Source: JBDHUW01 sp039809345 (GTDB lineage Bacteria > Patescibacteriota > Gracilibacteria > Absconditabacterales > Absconditicoccaceae). From it: 64,000 bases of DNA. Location of the stretch: contig JBDHUW010000003.1 of NCBI GenBank assembly GCA_039809345.1, positions 62,001-126,000 on the forward strand, given 5' to 3'. The notes under the pieces were generated by a model. It worked only from the letters and a program-made list of their open reading frames with translations. It did not search any database and was not told the DNA's origin. A program made the translations under genes and the position numbers. Of this stretch, positions 19,228 to 30,332 are shown in pieces. The first letter of the stretch is position 1, and the number at the start of each line of letters is the position of its first letter.

Positions 19228-19617
19228 TTAGCTGATTTCTAGCGCTGATTCTAAGAAGGCTGTGACTCCTGTAATATCCTTCTTTTGTGGATCATATCGG
19301 TATGATGCAATTCAAACTGACTGAGCACTAGCAACAGCTTCTGGATTATGTTCAAAGTATACAAGATCTAAAGCAGTGAGATTATATGTCTCTAGTAGTT
19401 TTTGAAAGTAGATTGGATCAGTTTTGTTGGGATTGTGAGCAAGAGAAAAAACTTCGTACGGAAGATCTATGAGGCCATATGAAAATCTCTCATCCTCATT
19501 AGCATTTGTGACTATAATTTTTCTATTTGGGAAGCTATCCAATGTGCTTTGTAGTTCAGAATGTATGTTGCCATCTACCACAAATGTATTTACTGCGTCT
19601 ACCAGGATTGTTTTCAT
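19228..19617 (-). CDS. Small HAD-like protein, probably without catalysis
   Basis: 129 aa. MKTILVDAVNTFVV at the start resembles HAD motif I (DxDxT) but has DAV-N-T, lacking the second Asp. RKIIVTNANEDE matches the motif II strand (hhhT/S-N) and LDLVYFEHNPEAVASAQSVGI matches motif IV and the following helix. The fold is that of the haloacid dehalogenase phosphatases without a cap domain; the missing Asp argues against phosphatase activity. Substrate unknown. Convergent with the ABC-F gene and divergent from hemW, with about 100 bases between the two starts. Confidence 0.6.
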
Positions 19618-19720
19618 GTTTTGATAAAAAGATTTACTAAAGATATATTGCGAATATATACATATAGAAATTAAATGCAAAAGGTTTGCCTTGTCTCTCT
19701 AAATAGATAGATTTATCCAC

Positions 19721-20953
19721 ATGTCATTCTCCCTTTATATTCATATCCCATTTTGTCACAAAAAGTGTTGATATTGTAGCTTCGCAGTGATTCCTATAGA
19801 GAAGTTACAAGAACCTGCATGAATGGCAAAGCAGTATCAAGAAGCGCTTTTGGATAATTTTACGTATCGGGCAGAGTATCTAAAGTCACAATATAGCATA
19901 GTAGACAAACCAAAGCTATACACTTTGTACTTTGGTGGATGAACTCCTCTACTTTTTGGTGCTAAGTATCTTGTTGAAATCATTGATGATTTGAGGAAAG
20001 CATTTGATCTTACTGAGTTGCAAGAAATCTCGTTTGAAGCAAATCCATATCCATACGAAGATACAATACAAGCATTTATTGAGTTGCAAACGTATTGTGC
20101 AGAGATCCCTCGTGTCAGATTCTCTTTTGGTATTCAGTCGCTCCATGATGATACTTTGAAGATTGCCAGTAGACAAACCACATTTGAGTCTACAAAACAG
20201 TTTACTCAAGATATACTTACACACAAAAACACAAATACTATAGTAAACTATGATTTCATAGCATTTGGTGATAAGGAGCTTTGAGATGAACAAAAATCTT
20301 GGCTTGAGGAGATCATCAAAAGCAAATCTATAGATTCTTTTTCTCTCTATACCTTAGAGATCTTCCCCTGATCTAATCGATATCATAGTATAAAAGATTC
20401 ACTGATCTCATATCAAGCCCCATGGGAGCATCGCATACCTTTTTCTACCAATGAAGATACTATTATGGATCAATTTAGCACCATAAAGAGCCTTTTTCTA
20501 GCGTGAGGGTATCAGAGATATGAAATATCAAATTATGCACTCTCAGGAAAGGAATCTCTGCACAATAATGTATATTGGGCTATGAAACCATACGTGTGAA
20601 TTTGACTATGAGCACATGGGTGTTTGTATAATAATATGTGAAAATATCAAAGGATCCACTGCAATGTAGGCCGGAAAAAGTTTATTGAACAAAAGGGAAA
20701 TTGATCCTATGCTTTTGTAGACATGGATGAAAAGGATGATATGATTGAAAGTTTTTTTCTATGATTGAGAACCTCTAACTGAGTGGATGATTACACAAAA
20801 TTTATACCTATATTCAAGGATAATCATGATGAGCTTCTACAAAAGCTTGTTGATGAAGGTCTGATTATTGTACAGGACAAAATCCTCTATTTGACTGACA
20901 AAGGCATGGATATACACCATCAAGTTTGTTTGTACTTGATGAAAGAAATATAA
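19721..20953 (+). CDS. hemW: HemW-like radical SAM protein
   Basis: 410 aa. CHKKCGYC near residue 12 is the CxxxCxxC radical SAM cluster motif in the HemW form (CxxxCxYC). YFGGGTPLL, EISFEANP, RVRFSFGIQSLHDDTL, SFSLYTLEI and RYEISNYAL follow in the order of the HemW/HemN family, and the C-terminal HemN domain is present. HemW is a heme chaperone, not the coproporphyrinogen oxidase; no other heme gene is visible here. Start ATG gives MSFSLYIHIPFC, as in the family. Confidence 0.9.
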
Positions 20954-21046
20954 TTACTTGTGTTTTTTTACAAGATAGAAAGCAAAAAGTGCAAGCAACA
21001 CTGCTCGTACCAGTAAACCTACACTCCCCCATACGCTCATAGACAT
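20954..21046 (-). CDS. Very small single-span membrane protein (tentative)
   Basis: 30 aa: MSMSVWGSVGLLVRAVLLALFAFYLVKKHK, of which residues about 8-25 form one hydrophobic helix with a basic tail. It begins 3 bases after the stop of the upstream membrane protein and its stop abuts that of hemW. Nothing identifies a family; the composition and tight coupling are the only support. Confidence 0.4.
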   Translation of the reverse strand: MSMSVWGSVGLLVRAVLLALFAFYLVKKHK

Positions 21047-21049
21047 GGT

Positions 21050-21508
21050 TTATAGCACAATTCAAAATAAAACTAGAATCACAAACATAAATGAATACAC
21101 CCATCTTTTCGTAGAACACCTCTGTATTTCATAACTATTATTCTCAAATAGGACTTTTTTCTCACAGTGAGTAAAGTAGGTATTTTCTTTTAGAGGTTGT
21201 TGTATGATAGGCAATCCATTTTCAATATACCTGATTACTGATCATCCATCCCGGGTCGGGGCTATATGTAAATAGATATCAGATCAGCTGCCAGCCAATA
21301 TAGTATATGGTCAATTATGCGATTCTATTGTTTCTTTCACTATTTGTATATCACTTTGACTGGGTGCTGCATCAAACATGAAGGTAACTCATCAGCTACT
21401 CAAATCAAATATATCACTAAAATACATCAATGTACTTGCAACACAAAGGAGTATAATCTTTACTATCAATATAGTGCGATAATTTTTGTATATCATGTTT
21501 TTATTCAT
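21050..21508 (-). CDS. Membrane protein with two TM helices and an outside domain, unknown
   Basis: 152 aa. An N-terminal helix (TILIVKIILLCVASTLMYF, about 12-30), a 90-residue domain with two Cys (THCEKK and IQRCSTK) that could form a disulfide outside, and a C-terminal helix (WVYSFMFVILVLFGIVL). Start ATG overlaps the stop of the protease gene (ATGAATAA), so it is probably co-translated with it; a membrane partner of the secreted protease is possible but inferred from context. Family not recognised. Confidence 0.6.
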
Positions 21509-24086
21509 CAGCATCTACAAAATCATCACTTCCCACGTCTCCTGTTTTCTTTTTTGCCATCTCCTTGTCAAACAAACCGAAATCCATTTCTGATACTAGC
21601 ATATCAATCATTGTCGCTTTATCTAAAACACGATAAGCTCATTTTTTTACGTCAGCATTGCTATCTACACATGTGTATGTCCCCATAGTGTGTTTGCATT
21701 CTACTTTCATGATAAAGCTACCCTTGAATGCTACTTTGTCATTTGATAATTCTGATGTAAGGATAATTCATTCTCATGGTATATATGTATTTACTTTTTT
21801 TGCTCTGAAAAATGATGTATAGTATGCATTATAATCATCTCAAAGGAATTCCTCATAATCTATTTTTTTTCATCAGTATAGGGTTGCATTATATGAATTT
21901 ATTTTTTCATACAAAGCTGCATAGTCCGGATTATCGGGATCTGCATTCATTGCTTCATCTAATTCTACTTCTGAATAAGATGCAAGCTGTCCACCGGCAA
22001 GTTTTAGTTGTATATAAAACATGAACATAGCAGCTTTATTTTCATCTACATATCACGTCCACTGTACTTCAACATCGTTTAATAATGTCGCAAGAGATGT
22101 AGTCTGTCCATTTACTTTTACTGTTTTTTGCTCTAGGTGACAGACGCTTGTAGTACATCAAGGCATTGTGATATTTATGTTGTGAACCATTTGTAAATAT
22201 TTTTCTGCCAATAATCCATATGTAATAGGCGTATAAGGCGCAAATGTATCTCACTTTTTCAAGAGTCCGTATCATACTAAAGTTTCTAGCTTTTGTCTAT
22301 ATGCTACTGTTTGATCGCGAAGATCTTTGAATCATACATTTGCTGACTTCTTGAATAGATTTGGAAGTGTAGTTTCCCCTTTTCACAGTACAATTTCTTT
22401 TGTTATAGTAGTAAGCGCACTTTGTAGGAATGCCTCTTTTCTGGCACGAGGTCATTTTATCATTATATCTACACGATATGGTATTCCATACACTGATGTG
22501 ATAATAGTTCCTATTTGACATGTAAATTGTTGTAGTGGTTTATTATTTTCATCAACTTTTGCTGAATCAAACATGCTAGAAGAGGCATTATCCTGACACA
22601 CTATAAATGCATCATATCATTGAAGTTTGCCAAGAGATTTCATGTTTTTTGCAGTATCTTTATACTCTGTTTCAAAGATTTTCTTGATATTTGTTGCTTT
22701 GGTGGTTTTGTTGAGCATTATATTGATCTGGTCATTTAAATTGCCAAAGTACTTACTAACATCAAGAATAGAATCTCACCAGTCAGGGTCTTGTACTACC
22801 GTACTCCCTGCCCAGTCTTGTGGTTTTAGAAAAGTAATCTTTGGATCAATTATTTTACCATCAAATGCAGGGATAGATCATTTGTCATTGAAGGTTATGT
22901 TTTTTAGTACTAATTCAAGTTCTTTTTTTGCTTCCTCTAGTTTTTTTTCCGAAGCTCAATCTACTTCCAAATATAGCAATACTATAGAATCTTTTTGTAG
23001 CTGTCAAAGATAGACATGTGTGCCTCATCCCTCTCCACCAGTCTCATCAAAACTATATACCATTTTGAAGAACTTTTTGCCTCCAATTGTGGTTGGAATT
23101 AGCTTGATATAGCGCTTATTGTAATATCATATTTGTTCAAGATAGTAGAGAAACTTCTTTTCTGTTTCTAATTCAGGTGTTTTTTGAATAGATGCCAAAA
23201 AATTAGATACCTGTATTTCTTTTTGTTGTTTCGGTCTTTGGAGAAATGATACCCCGTCAACAATATTTTGTATTTCATATCAGGTTGGTACTTTGTAGGT
23301 AATCCATGAATATGATAGTATTTGTTGTTTATTGATATTGTCCAACATATTTGCATACGCTCCCAAGTCGACTGAAAACATTGCTTTTGCAGGCATTTCA
23401 TCTTGGTATGTGTCTATAAATTTTTTTGCTTCACTCATTAAAAGTGCATATCACAAAGATTCTCATTGCGTAGATATTCAGAAAGTGTTTAATCAAATTT
23501 GTTTTCATGCAGTTGAAAGCATAGGTCATCCACTGTTTCATGGTGCAATTGTAGTATCGGTTTTGATATATGTAGCATCATTGTATTCTAGGGTTCCAGC
23601 TATTGAACCATTGGTAGTTGTCAGCGTGTCTCATCATATGCCAGGATATCATACTGCTTGTACCTTATCCGAATCTTTGGGCACATAAGAGAAATCAATT
23701 TCAAGCACTGGAAGAGTTGCAAAGTCTACCTTGTTTCAATTTATATCCTCACTATTCAATTGCAATAAGGCAATATCTAAATCACTATCTCTTGCAATCA
23801 CATTAGCTGTATAGATACACTCTGGCGCTCTCCCTTGTGTAGTAGTAACACAAATAAGATATCACAATGCATCCTCTTCGTCTGTATTTTGCGCAACATG
23901 GTTGTTGGTCAATAGCAATCCTTCTTTTGAAATTATTGATGCTGATCAGTTCCAGAGTTGCTGCACATATTTACCTTGCAATGCATCATACGTACGAACT
24001 TGTACTACAGGAGAGATCAGTGTTGATGCATGTGCGAATCATCACAATAGGATTGAACTTAGAATTACTCATAGAACTTTTTTCAT
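21501..24086 (-). CDS. Large secreted trypsin-fold serine protease
   Basis: 861 aa. A signal peptide (MKKVLGVILSSILLGGFAHA) is followed by a chymotrypsin/HtrA-like domain with H63 (LLTNNHVAQ), D104 (RDSDLDIALLQL) and S185 (APGNSGGPM), the complete catalytic triad; GYPG lies between as in HtrA. The remaining 600 residues show no PDZ I can recognise; they alternate helical Lys/Glu-rich and beta-rich parts, so they may bind substrates or cell wall. It follows an S-layer-like protein gene by 40 bases and overlaps the next membrane protein. Probably cleaves proteins at the cell surface, its own or those of a host. Confidence 0.85.
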
Positions 24087-24126
24087 ATGCAAACGTATAA
24101 TATAAAAAGGATCAAAAATGTAATAA

Positions 24127-25032
24127 TTATTTCTCTAGCCTATGCAACATAATAAATACATATCATCTGATTTCATTTACCAAAGGTGTATCAATCTTTT
24201 TCATAATTCCATCTTTTTGTAATGCTTGTAAGTGTTTTTTATACCATCAGTCTGATGATAGATCACCATTGTGCGTCTCTCAATACAGTAATCTTGATAG
24301 CACGGTCCCAAATTCTGCCCTAGTAACTGGCTTATGAGGATTGAAGTATTCAATAATTGCTTTTTTGTCGTTTTTCCATCACATAATATGAAGACTACAT
24401 GCTTGCTCAATATATCTCCTCTCTTCAGTGTCCATCTTATATGCATCCTTGAAGTTATTTACATCACAGATGGGGTCAATTTTCATGTCCTTTTCAAGTG
24501 TGTTGATGGCAAAGTTTACCATCATCTTTGCTAATTCAGATCTAAGTAAGGGTTTGTCTAATCTTGCTTTTTCCCATGTAGGCATTGTGGTAATTCATTT
24601 ACTCTTTGCTCGTTCATAGGCTGCTATCATTTCTGCATCTATCATCCCAGTAAATATTGGGGCTGATGGCTGTGGCAATACTACTCCAGAATCTACGATG
24701 ATTTTATCTCCTGTTCATACTGGGAGTATAGGTCAGATAGTGGCTGGTGGCAAGACAGGAATTTCTACATTGTTTGTTCATCAACCTCATCATTGATTTA
24801 CTGGAGGCACTATAATTACTCATGTGTTTTGAGATCAAGTATTGTTCATTCATGTATTTGTAGTTCCTGAAAATTGTGGAAAGTATGAAATTATACTTCC
24901 TGATAAAGTTTCTCATGATCATAAAATCACTAGTCATATGTTTGTATTTGATGCTTCAATAGTAGTAGGTTGGAGAATAGGAAGAATTATAGAGAATGCA
25001 AGAAGTGTTCTATATAGGATATGGCTTCTCAT
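24127..25032 (-). CDS. Secreted S-layer-homology-like surface protein
   Basis: 301 aa. Signal peptide or anchor (ILYRTLLAFSIILPILQPTTIEAS), then a low-complexity region rich in Gly, Thr, Asn and Pro (about 35-110, many Gly as TGA), then one or two SLH-like modules: LDKPLLRSELAKMM, FNPHKPVTRAEFGTVLSRLL and YKKHLQALQKDGIM follow the SLH pattern (x-R-x-E-hAxhh ... h-Y-x-A-h-x-x-G-I-h). SLH domains bind wall-linked glycan. It lies between aspS and the protease gene in the leftward array. Confidence 0.7.
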
Positions 25033-25039
25033 GTAAGAA

Positions 25040-26791
25040 TTATTGGGGTGGTAAAACCTTAATATTAAGCTCATCTAGTTGATCATTTCAAAGATAACTT
25101 GGTGCTCACATCATCACATCCTCAGCTCTACCAGATTTAGGGAACGCATAGATTTCACGAATATTATCTTCATCTTTGAGAATCATTAATAATCTATCAA
25201 ATCAGAATGCGAATCATCCATGTGGTGGCGCTCCATATTGGAATGCCTCATACATTGCTCCAAACTTCGCTTTTACTTCTGCTTCTCATTTTCCTACCTT
25301 TTCAAATGCTTTGATCAATACATCTGCATCGTGATTACGAATTGATCATGATAATATTTCATATCCATTACATACCATGTCGTATTGTTCTGATATTAGA
25401 TTAAGCGGATCTTGAGAGTCCAACGCTTGCACTCATCAAGTAATATGAGAAAAGGGATTATGGGCGAAATCTAGCTTTCATTCATCATTCATCTCATAAA
25501 ATGGGAAATTTGTTATCCATACAAAAGCTAAGTGATCCTTATTTGCTAGATTGTATTTGTCACGAAGGAATAATCTTAGAATATTGAGCACCTTCCCAGC
25601 TACAGCATGACTGCCAACCGCAAAAAACACAATATCTCATTGTTTTACTCATACCTTATCGGCTAATTCATTTGCGACTACTTCATCAAAAAATTTAGCG
25701 ATACTTCCTTTGAGCCCTTCTGCATCCCAGACAAGATACGGTAATCAACTAGCTCATCCACGCTTGGCTACCTCTGTAATTTCATCAAATTCTTTTCTCG
25801 TCATTGTCTGTCATGACAAGCATAATGCCTTTACTTTTCCACCTGCTAATATTGCTTCATTGAAAACGCCAAAACTACTTTTTGCAACAACATCTGACAC
25901 ATCAGTAAACGCCATATCAAAACGTAAATCTGGCTTATCTGAACCATATTTTTCGATAGCTTCGTTGTACGAAAGACGCTTGAAATCTACAGTAATTGTC
26001 TTGTGAGGTACAAGTGCTGGAATAAGTGCATGTATATATCACTCAGCAATCTTAAAGACATCCTCTTGCTCTACAAACGACATTTCACAGTCTATTTGGT
26101 AAAATTCACAGCTGTGTCTATCTGCTCTTGGGTCTTCATCACGAAAACATGGTGCTATCTGAAAATATTTATCAACTCATCACATCATAAGTAGTTGTTT
26201 ATATTGTTGTGGTGCTTGTGGCAAGGCATAAAACTTTCCAGGATTTACGCGAGATGGTATGATATAATCTCTTGCTCATTCTGGTGAAGATACTGTGAAA
26301 AGTGGTGTTTGCACTTCCAGAAATCCATTGTCACTAAACCAGTTGCGAGTAAACTGATTCATTTGTGCACGGAATGTGATATTTTCTAATATCTTTCTTC
26401 TACGAAGATCAAGGTATCTATGCTTATATCTTATTTCTTCACTTGTTTTCGGATCAGCAACAATCTGGAAAGGTAATTCTTTTGCTTTTGTGAGTACCTC
26501 AATATATGTAGGGACTACCTCTATTTCTCATGTTGCCATAGCGGAATTAATCATATTGTCTGGACGCCCTTGCACTATACCAATGACTTTTACGACGTAC
26601 TCATTCTTGAGATTTCATGCAATATCAGCTAATTCGGGTGATACATTGATTTGTGTAATACCATATCTATCACGCAAAGTAAAAAACGTCATTCATCCTA
26701 ATTTTCTTACAGTATCTACCCAACCAGCAAGTGTCACTGTTTGTCATATATATGTTTTTGTAAGTTCTCAACAGGTATGTGTGCGATGCAT
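25040..26791 (-). CDS. aspS: Aspartyl-tRNA synthetase
   Basis: 583 aa, bacterial AspRS length. N-terminal OB fold (CGELTKTYIGQTVTLAGWVDTVRKLG), class II motif 2 FQIAPCFRDEDPRADR, the bacterial GAD insertion in the middle, and motif 3 GGFAFGFDRLLMIL near residue 540. It charges tRNA-Asp, and possibly tRNA-Asn if AsnRS is missing from this genome. The C-terminal tail ELNIKVLPPQ is normal for bacterial AspRS. It lies 7 bases before the start of the downstream surface-protein gene, in one array with secreted proteins. Confidence 0.96.
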
Positions 26792-26820
26792 GGTAGTAAT
26801 TGTTGGTAATAAATTAAGTA

Positions 26821-27828
26821 TTATTTATTAAGTACATTGTTAATCATAATTGCCATCTCTCATCTAGACACATTATATTTTCATTCTATAATATAGGGGT
26901 TGCGTCCTCCGCCAGCAAACAGATTATTTCTATATCAAAGTATAAAGTAATTTTTATACCATAAACTATCATTTGATTCATATACACTTCAATTTGTTAT
27001 CCTCGTTAAAATCGTTACAGCTTGTCATAAAGTTAATGGCTGTTTAGGATAAAATTTTCACTGTGATCATTTCATTATACCTAAATCACACACTGTATAA
27101 ACATAAGATTTCAGTGATGGATCTATGTTTTCACTAGAAAAGTGACATTCTTTTTTATCTAATCAGCCAAGTTCATTATTTGGATAATTATATGCAGATC
27201 GAGTTTTGACAACAAATTTTGCAGCCTGTTCTCTTGTAATAAATCACTCCGGCTTAAAGTCTATATTGTTATCATATCTTGTAGCTCATATTTTATATAA
27301 GTTCGCAATATATTCATTCATTACTAGTGGAGGTATTCATGCAAATCAAATATATGTTGATTCATTACTAGTACCGTTTACTGTATCTATAACTGACACA
27401 ACTGATCATACAGTTTTAATATCATTTTCAAAAGTAGCATCTATAATTTCATAACGAAGTGTCTTTATATGTGGTTCTCCGTTATTTCATCTTCATTCGT
27501 GTCACAATGATAAAGTGTATGCATCTAAAAATGTTTTTTTATTCATATCGTAATCACTTACTTTAAGAGCAAGAAAATATGGCACAACATTGTTGTTTTC
27601 AACTTGATATATATAATTTAGTCATATACAGGTGTCAGAAATTCTTGTATACTCGTCAGGACTATTTGGTAAATTTGGTTCTATGTAGAGGTTTGTAACA
27701 CGTTTAAAATCATCTTTGACAACTTCTGCACAGACAACTACTGTATAATCAGAATTATCTGCATAAATAAATCATCAAAACGTACTTAGGATTATGACTC
27801 ATGCGATAGAAAGAACTATTTTGCTCAT
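26821..27828 (-). CDS. Secreted S-layer-homology-like surface protein
   Basis: 335 aa. N-terminal signal (IVLSIAGVIILSTFGGFIYAD), a beta-rich domain with two early Cys, then SLH-like modules in the second half: GFITREQAAKFVVKTRSAY, YVYTVCDLGIMKGSQGKFYPKQPLTLGQAVTIL and NVSRGEMAIMINNVL all follow the SLH module pattern. It is likely displayed on the envelope. Paralogue-like to the 301-aa protein at 24127, with aspS between them. Ends in TAA, 29 bases before the aspS start. Confidence 0.7.
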
Positions 27829-27838
27829 ATAATTACTA

Positions 27839-28279
27839 TTATTTTGATAAAATTTCCTCAGCTACTAAATCCAACTCCTCTTTCTCTTTAAGCTCTCACA
27901 TTTGAGATACAAGATATCAAGGATATGTATCAAATCGTTGTGTTTGATATGGAGTTTTCTCTCATGTCATGTTCATTGGATAGAGCTTTACATGAGTATG
28001 ATTCACTCACTCTCATTCTATAATTCGTCATACTCTTTGTACTCACAATCACTTTTTCAATAATTCTACTACCTTCTTGACGGCAAGCATGTATCTGCTA
28101 TAGACATCATCAGGCATCAGTGATATGTCACTATCATACCATTGTTTTGGTATCACAAGCGTTTGTCACTTGCAGTTTGGAAATACGTCTAAAATGGCGA
28201 GAAATTCATCATTTTCTCGTATCTTGGTGCTCGGCATTTCTCAAGCAACTATCTTTTCAAAAATTGAAGGTTCACGCAT
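27839..28279 (-). CDS. HIT-family protein
   Basis: 146 aa. SIFEKIVAGEMPSTKI and FLAILDVFPNCKGQTLVIPK match the HIT domain start (I-F-x-K-I-h-x-G-E-I-P and D-h-x-P-x-x-x-G-H). The triad region is VNHTHVKLYPMN: two of the three triad His are present and the third is Lys. HIT proteins hydrolyse nucleotide conjugates such as adenosine phosphoramidates; the middle His, the nucleophile, is kept here. The protein lies in the leftward array between a 65-aa protein and a surface protein. Confidence 0.8.
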
Positions 28280-28292
28280 GATTGAGAGTATA

Positions 28293-28490
28293 TTAATCCA
28301 AAAGTGTTTTTGATAATTCACAGGCTGATTTAAATGAGTTCTTGTCCATTTCCCAGATTGTTTCGTTAGATGGACAAAGTGAAGATGCGATATCCATAGC
28401 TTCTTTGCCAGTTATAGTATTTACCATGCCTTGTTTTGACAAATCCATGATAATTTGATCATACTTCGACAATAGGACTTGATTAGACAT
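28293..28490 (-). CDS. Small helical protein, unknown
   Basis: 65 aa, MSNQVLLSKYDQIIMDLSKQ at the start, with no TGA codon and a single internal Gly cluster. Predicted helical and soluble, with two Cys (LCPS and SACEL). Family not recognised. It is spaced 13 and 18 bases from its neighbours in the leftward array, which supports a real gene. Confidence 0.5.
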   Translation of the reverse strand: MSNQVLLSKYDQIIMDLSKQGMVNTITGKEAMDIASSLCPSNETIWEMDKNSFKSACELSKTLLD

Positions 28491-28508
28491 ATTATAGATT
28501 GATATAAA

Positions 28509-28853
28509 CTACTTCTTCCCCTGACTCATCGCTTTCATCATCTTCCTTCTCCCCCATCCAGAAAGATTCACTTGCACAAAATCACTTCATCCACTTGGAA
28601 GTCTGACAAATCTTTGTCCATCTGGATCTACACGCATACGAGTCTCCCAACATATTTTTCTTCCTCTGAGAAACCAGTGATATGTATTACCCTTGGGATT
28701 CATTTGTGCTCCAATAAACCCATACTCTTTTGCTTCTTCAAGATTAGTTTTTCTTTTAGGGTACTCCCATTTCTTTTGTCCTTTTGTGCGCGATGCCTGC
28801 TTTGCTAGCTGAGCTTTTTTCGCTGCAATACCTTGTTTGTTTGTTCTTGCCAT
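28509..28853 (-). CDS. Small basic protein, probably nucleic-acid binding, unknown
   Basis: 114 aa, strongly basic: MARTNKQGIAAKKAQLAKQ at the start, then KGQKKWEYPKRK, a middle segment YHWFLRGRKICWETRMRV and a Lys/Arg-rich tail SGWGRRKMMKAMSQGKK. The size and charge suggest an RNA or ribosome-associated protein, but I do not recognise a ribosomal family. It is the first gene of the long leftward array (28853 to 20954) and is divergent from adk. Confidence 0.6.
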
Positions 28854-28968
28854 TGTCTCTACTTTTATAATAACAATAAATGTACATTATGATATAGTGA
28901 AAAAATGTGTTGTTTCAATGGGAAATATCAGTATCTATAGATCATGATTTATTTCTATTTTTGATGAA

Positions 28969-29610
28969 ATGAAAGATATATTGATTGCTGGTATAGCATG
29001 ATCAGGGAAATGAACACAAGCTAGAGCACTTGAAAAAAGATTGGGTGATAACATGCAATATTTCGAACCATGAAGCATCCTACGTGCATTTACCTCAAAT
29101 GATAATATTGTATGAGATTATGCTAAAATGTTTACTAGTGCTGGTAAGCTATTGCCAGATGCATTTATGAAAAGCGTATTGGGACTTGTTTTTGCTTCTC
29201 TCCATGAAGGGAACAGATTATTGATTGATGGCTTTCCTAGACTATATGCACAAAAAAAGATGTTTGACGATGTGATGCAAGAAAATGGCAGAGATTTTAT
29301 TATATTCCATTTAGACTTGGCAGAAGAAGTTGCCCAAGATAGATTGCTTCACAGAAAAATATGTTCTGCTTGTGGAACTACTTATAGCACCACATTAGAT
29401 CCTGGCATCGAGGTGTGTAAAGAAGACGGCACAGCACTTTCAACTCGCGTGGATGACCAGTCAATAGATGTAATCCAAGAAAGATTTTCACTTTATCGCA
29501 ATGAAACTAAGCCAATATTGTCAGAGTATGACCTAGCTGGTAAGGTAGTGCACATAGATGGGACGAAAAGTATAGATGAGATTACAAATATTATAATGGA
29601 GCATATTTAA
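28969..29610 (+). CDS. adk: Adenylate kinase
   Basis: 213 aa. P-loop GIAGSGKGTQA (about 8-18), LLIDGFPRLYAQ (the nucleoside-binding DGFPR motif), and a LID with CSACGTTYSTT...EVC, i.e. the Cys ligands of a zinc-type LID, then RVDDQ and RFSLYRNETKPI. It interconverts ATP + AMP and 2 ADP. Start ATG gives MKDILIAGIAGSGKG; two earlier ATGs are in other frames. Two of the P-loop glycines are TGA. It opens a rightward run adk - HD hydrolase - glyS - metalloprotease. Confidence 0.93.
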
Positions 29611-29648
29611 CTTAGGAGCATATTTAACTTATATTTTTTTGATACAGG

Positions 29649-30236
29649 ATGTCTCATTTACAGAATTTGATTCAATTGACTAAACTGAGTAATGACTTTT
29701 CTTTGGTACAGAGAGCAATCTATAAACCTTGAACCGAGAGGATGGAAAATGATTGAGAACACTCATATCAAGTTGCTTTTCTTGCATGGCAGCTCAATGA
29801 CATGCTTTCTTTGGGACTTGATAATGCTCTTTTACTCAAGTATGCAATAGCCCATGACATCGTAGAAGTATATGCATGAGATACCGATGCGATGTGAACG
29901 GTGTGAGATGCTTCAACTAAAACACAAAGAGAACATGATGCATTGATAAGACTCCAAACTGAGTATGCATCATTCACGACGTTTGTCGATGTCTTATTGC
30001 ATTATGAACATCGTCAAGATGAAGAAGCACGTTTCGTCTATGCATTGGATAAAGTTATACCAATGATTAATATCTATTTGAGCGGTTGAAGAGACTGGAA
30101 AGAGAAGAAAAAAAGTCTAGCTGAGGTAAAAGCATACAAGGATTCTAAGGTGGCAACTCACCCAGCTATTCAAAAATTATATAATGAATTTGTGGCTATA
30201 CTAGAAAATGACTATGAAACATATTTTAACTGTTAG
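29649..30236 (+). CDS. HD-domain hydrolase, YfbR-like
   Basis: 195 aa. RMENDGEHSYQVAFLAWQL (His of the first metal site), LLKYAIAHDIVEVYAGD (HD doublet followed by E) and REHDALIRLQ match the YfbR/HDDC2-type 5'-deoxynucleotidases (pattern EhxxxHhxxxA...HDxxExxxGD). These remove phosphate from deoxynucleoside monophosphates, helping control nucleotide pools, which fits with adk 38 bases upstream. The late Asp of the metal site is probably in RFVYALDKVIPM. Confidence 0.8.
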
Positions 30237-30332
30237 TGCTATTGTGCTTCTGCGAAATATAAACACTTGAGAACCAACACTATTTCACTATATCCGCTAT
30301 ACAGAATCCATTTTATAATGTATCAATACAAC

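Noticed and set aside
24001..24105. Short plus-strand frames opposite the serine protease and its neighbours
   Set aside because: They lie antisense to a long coding frame with a full catalytic triad; their products have no recognisable features.
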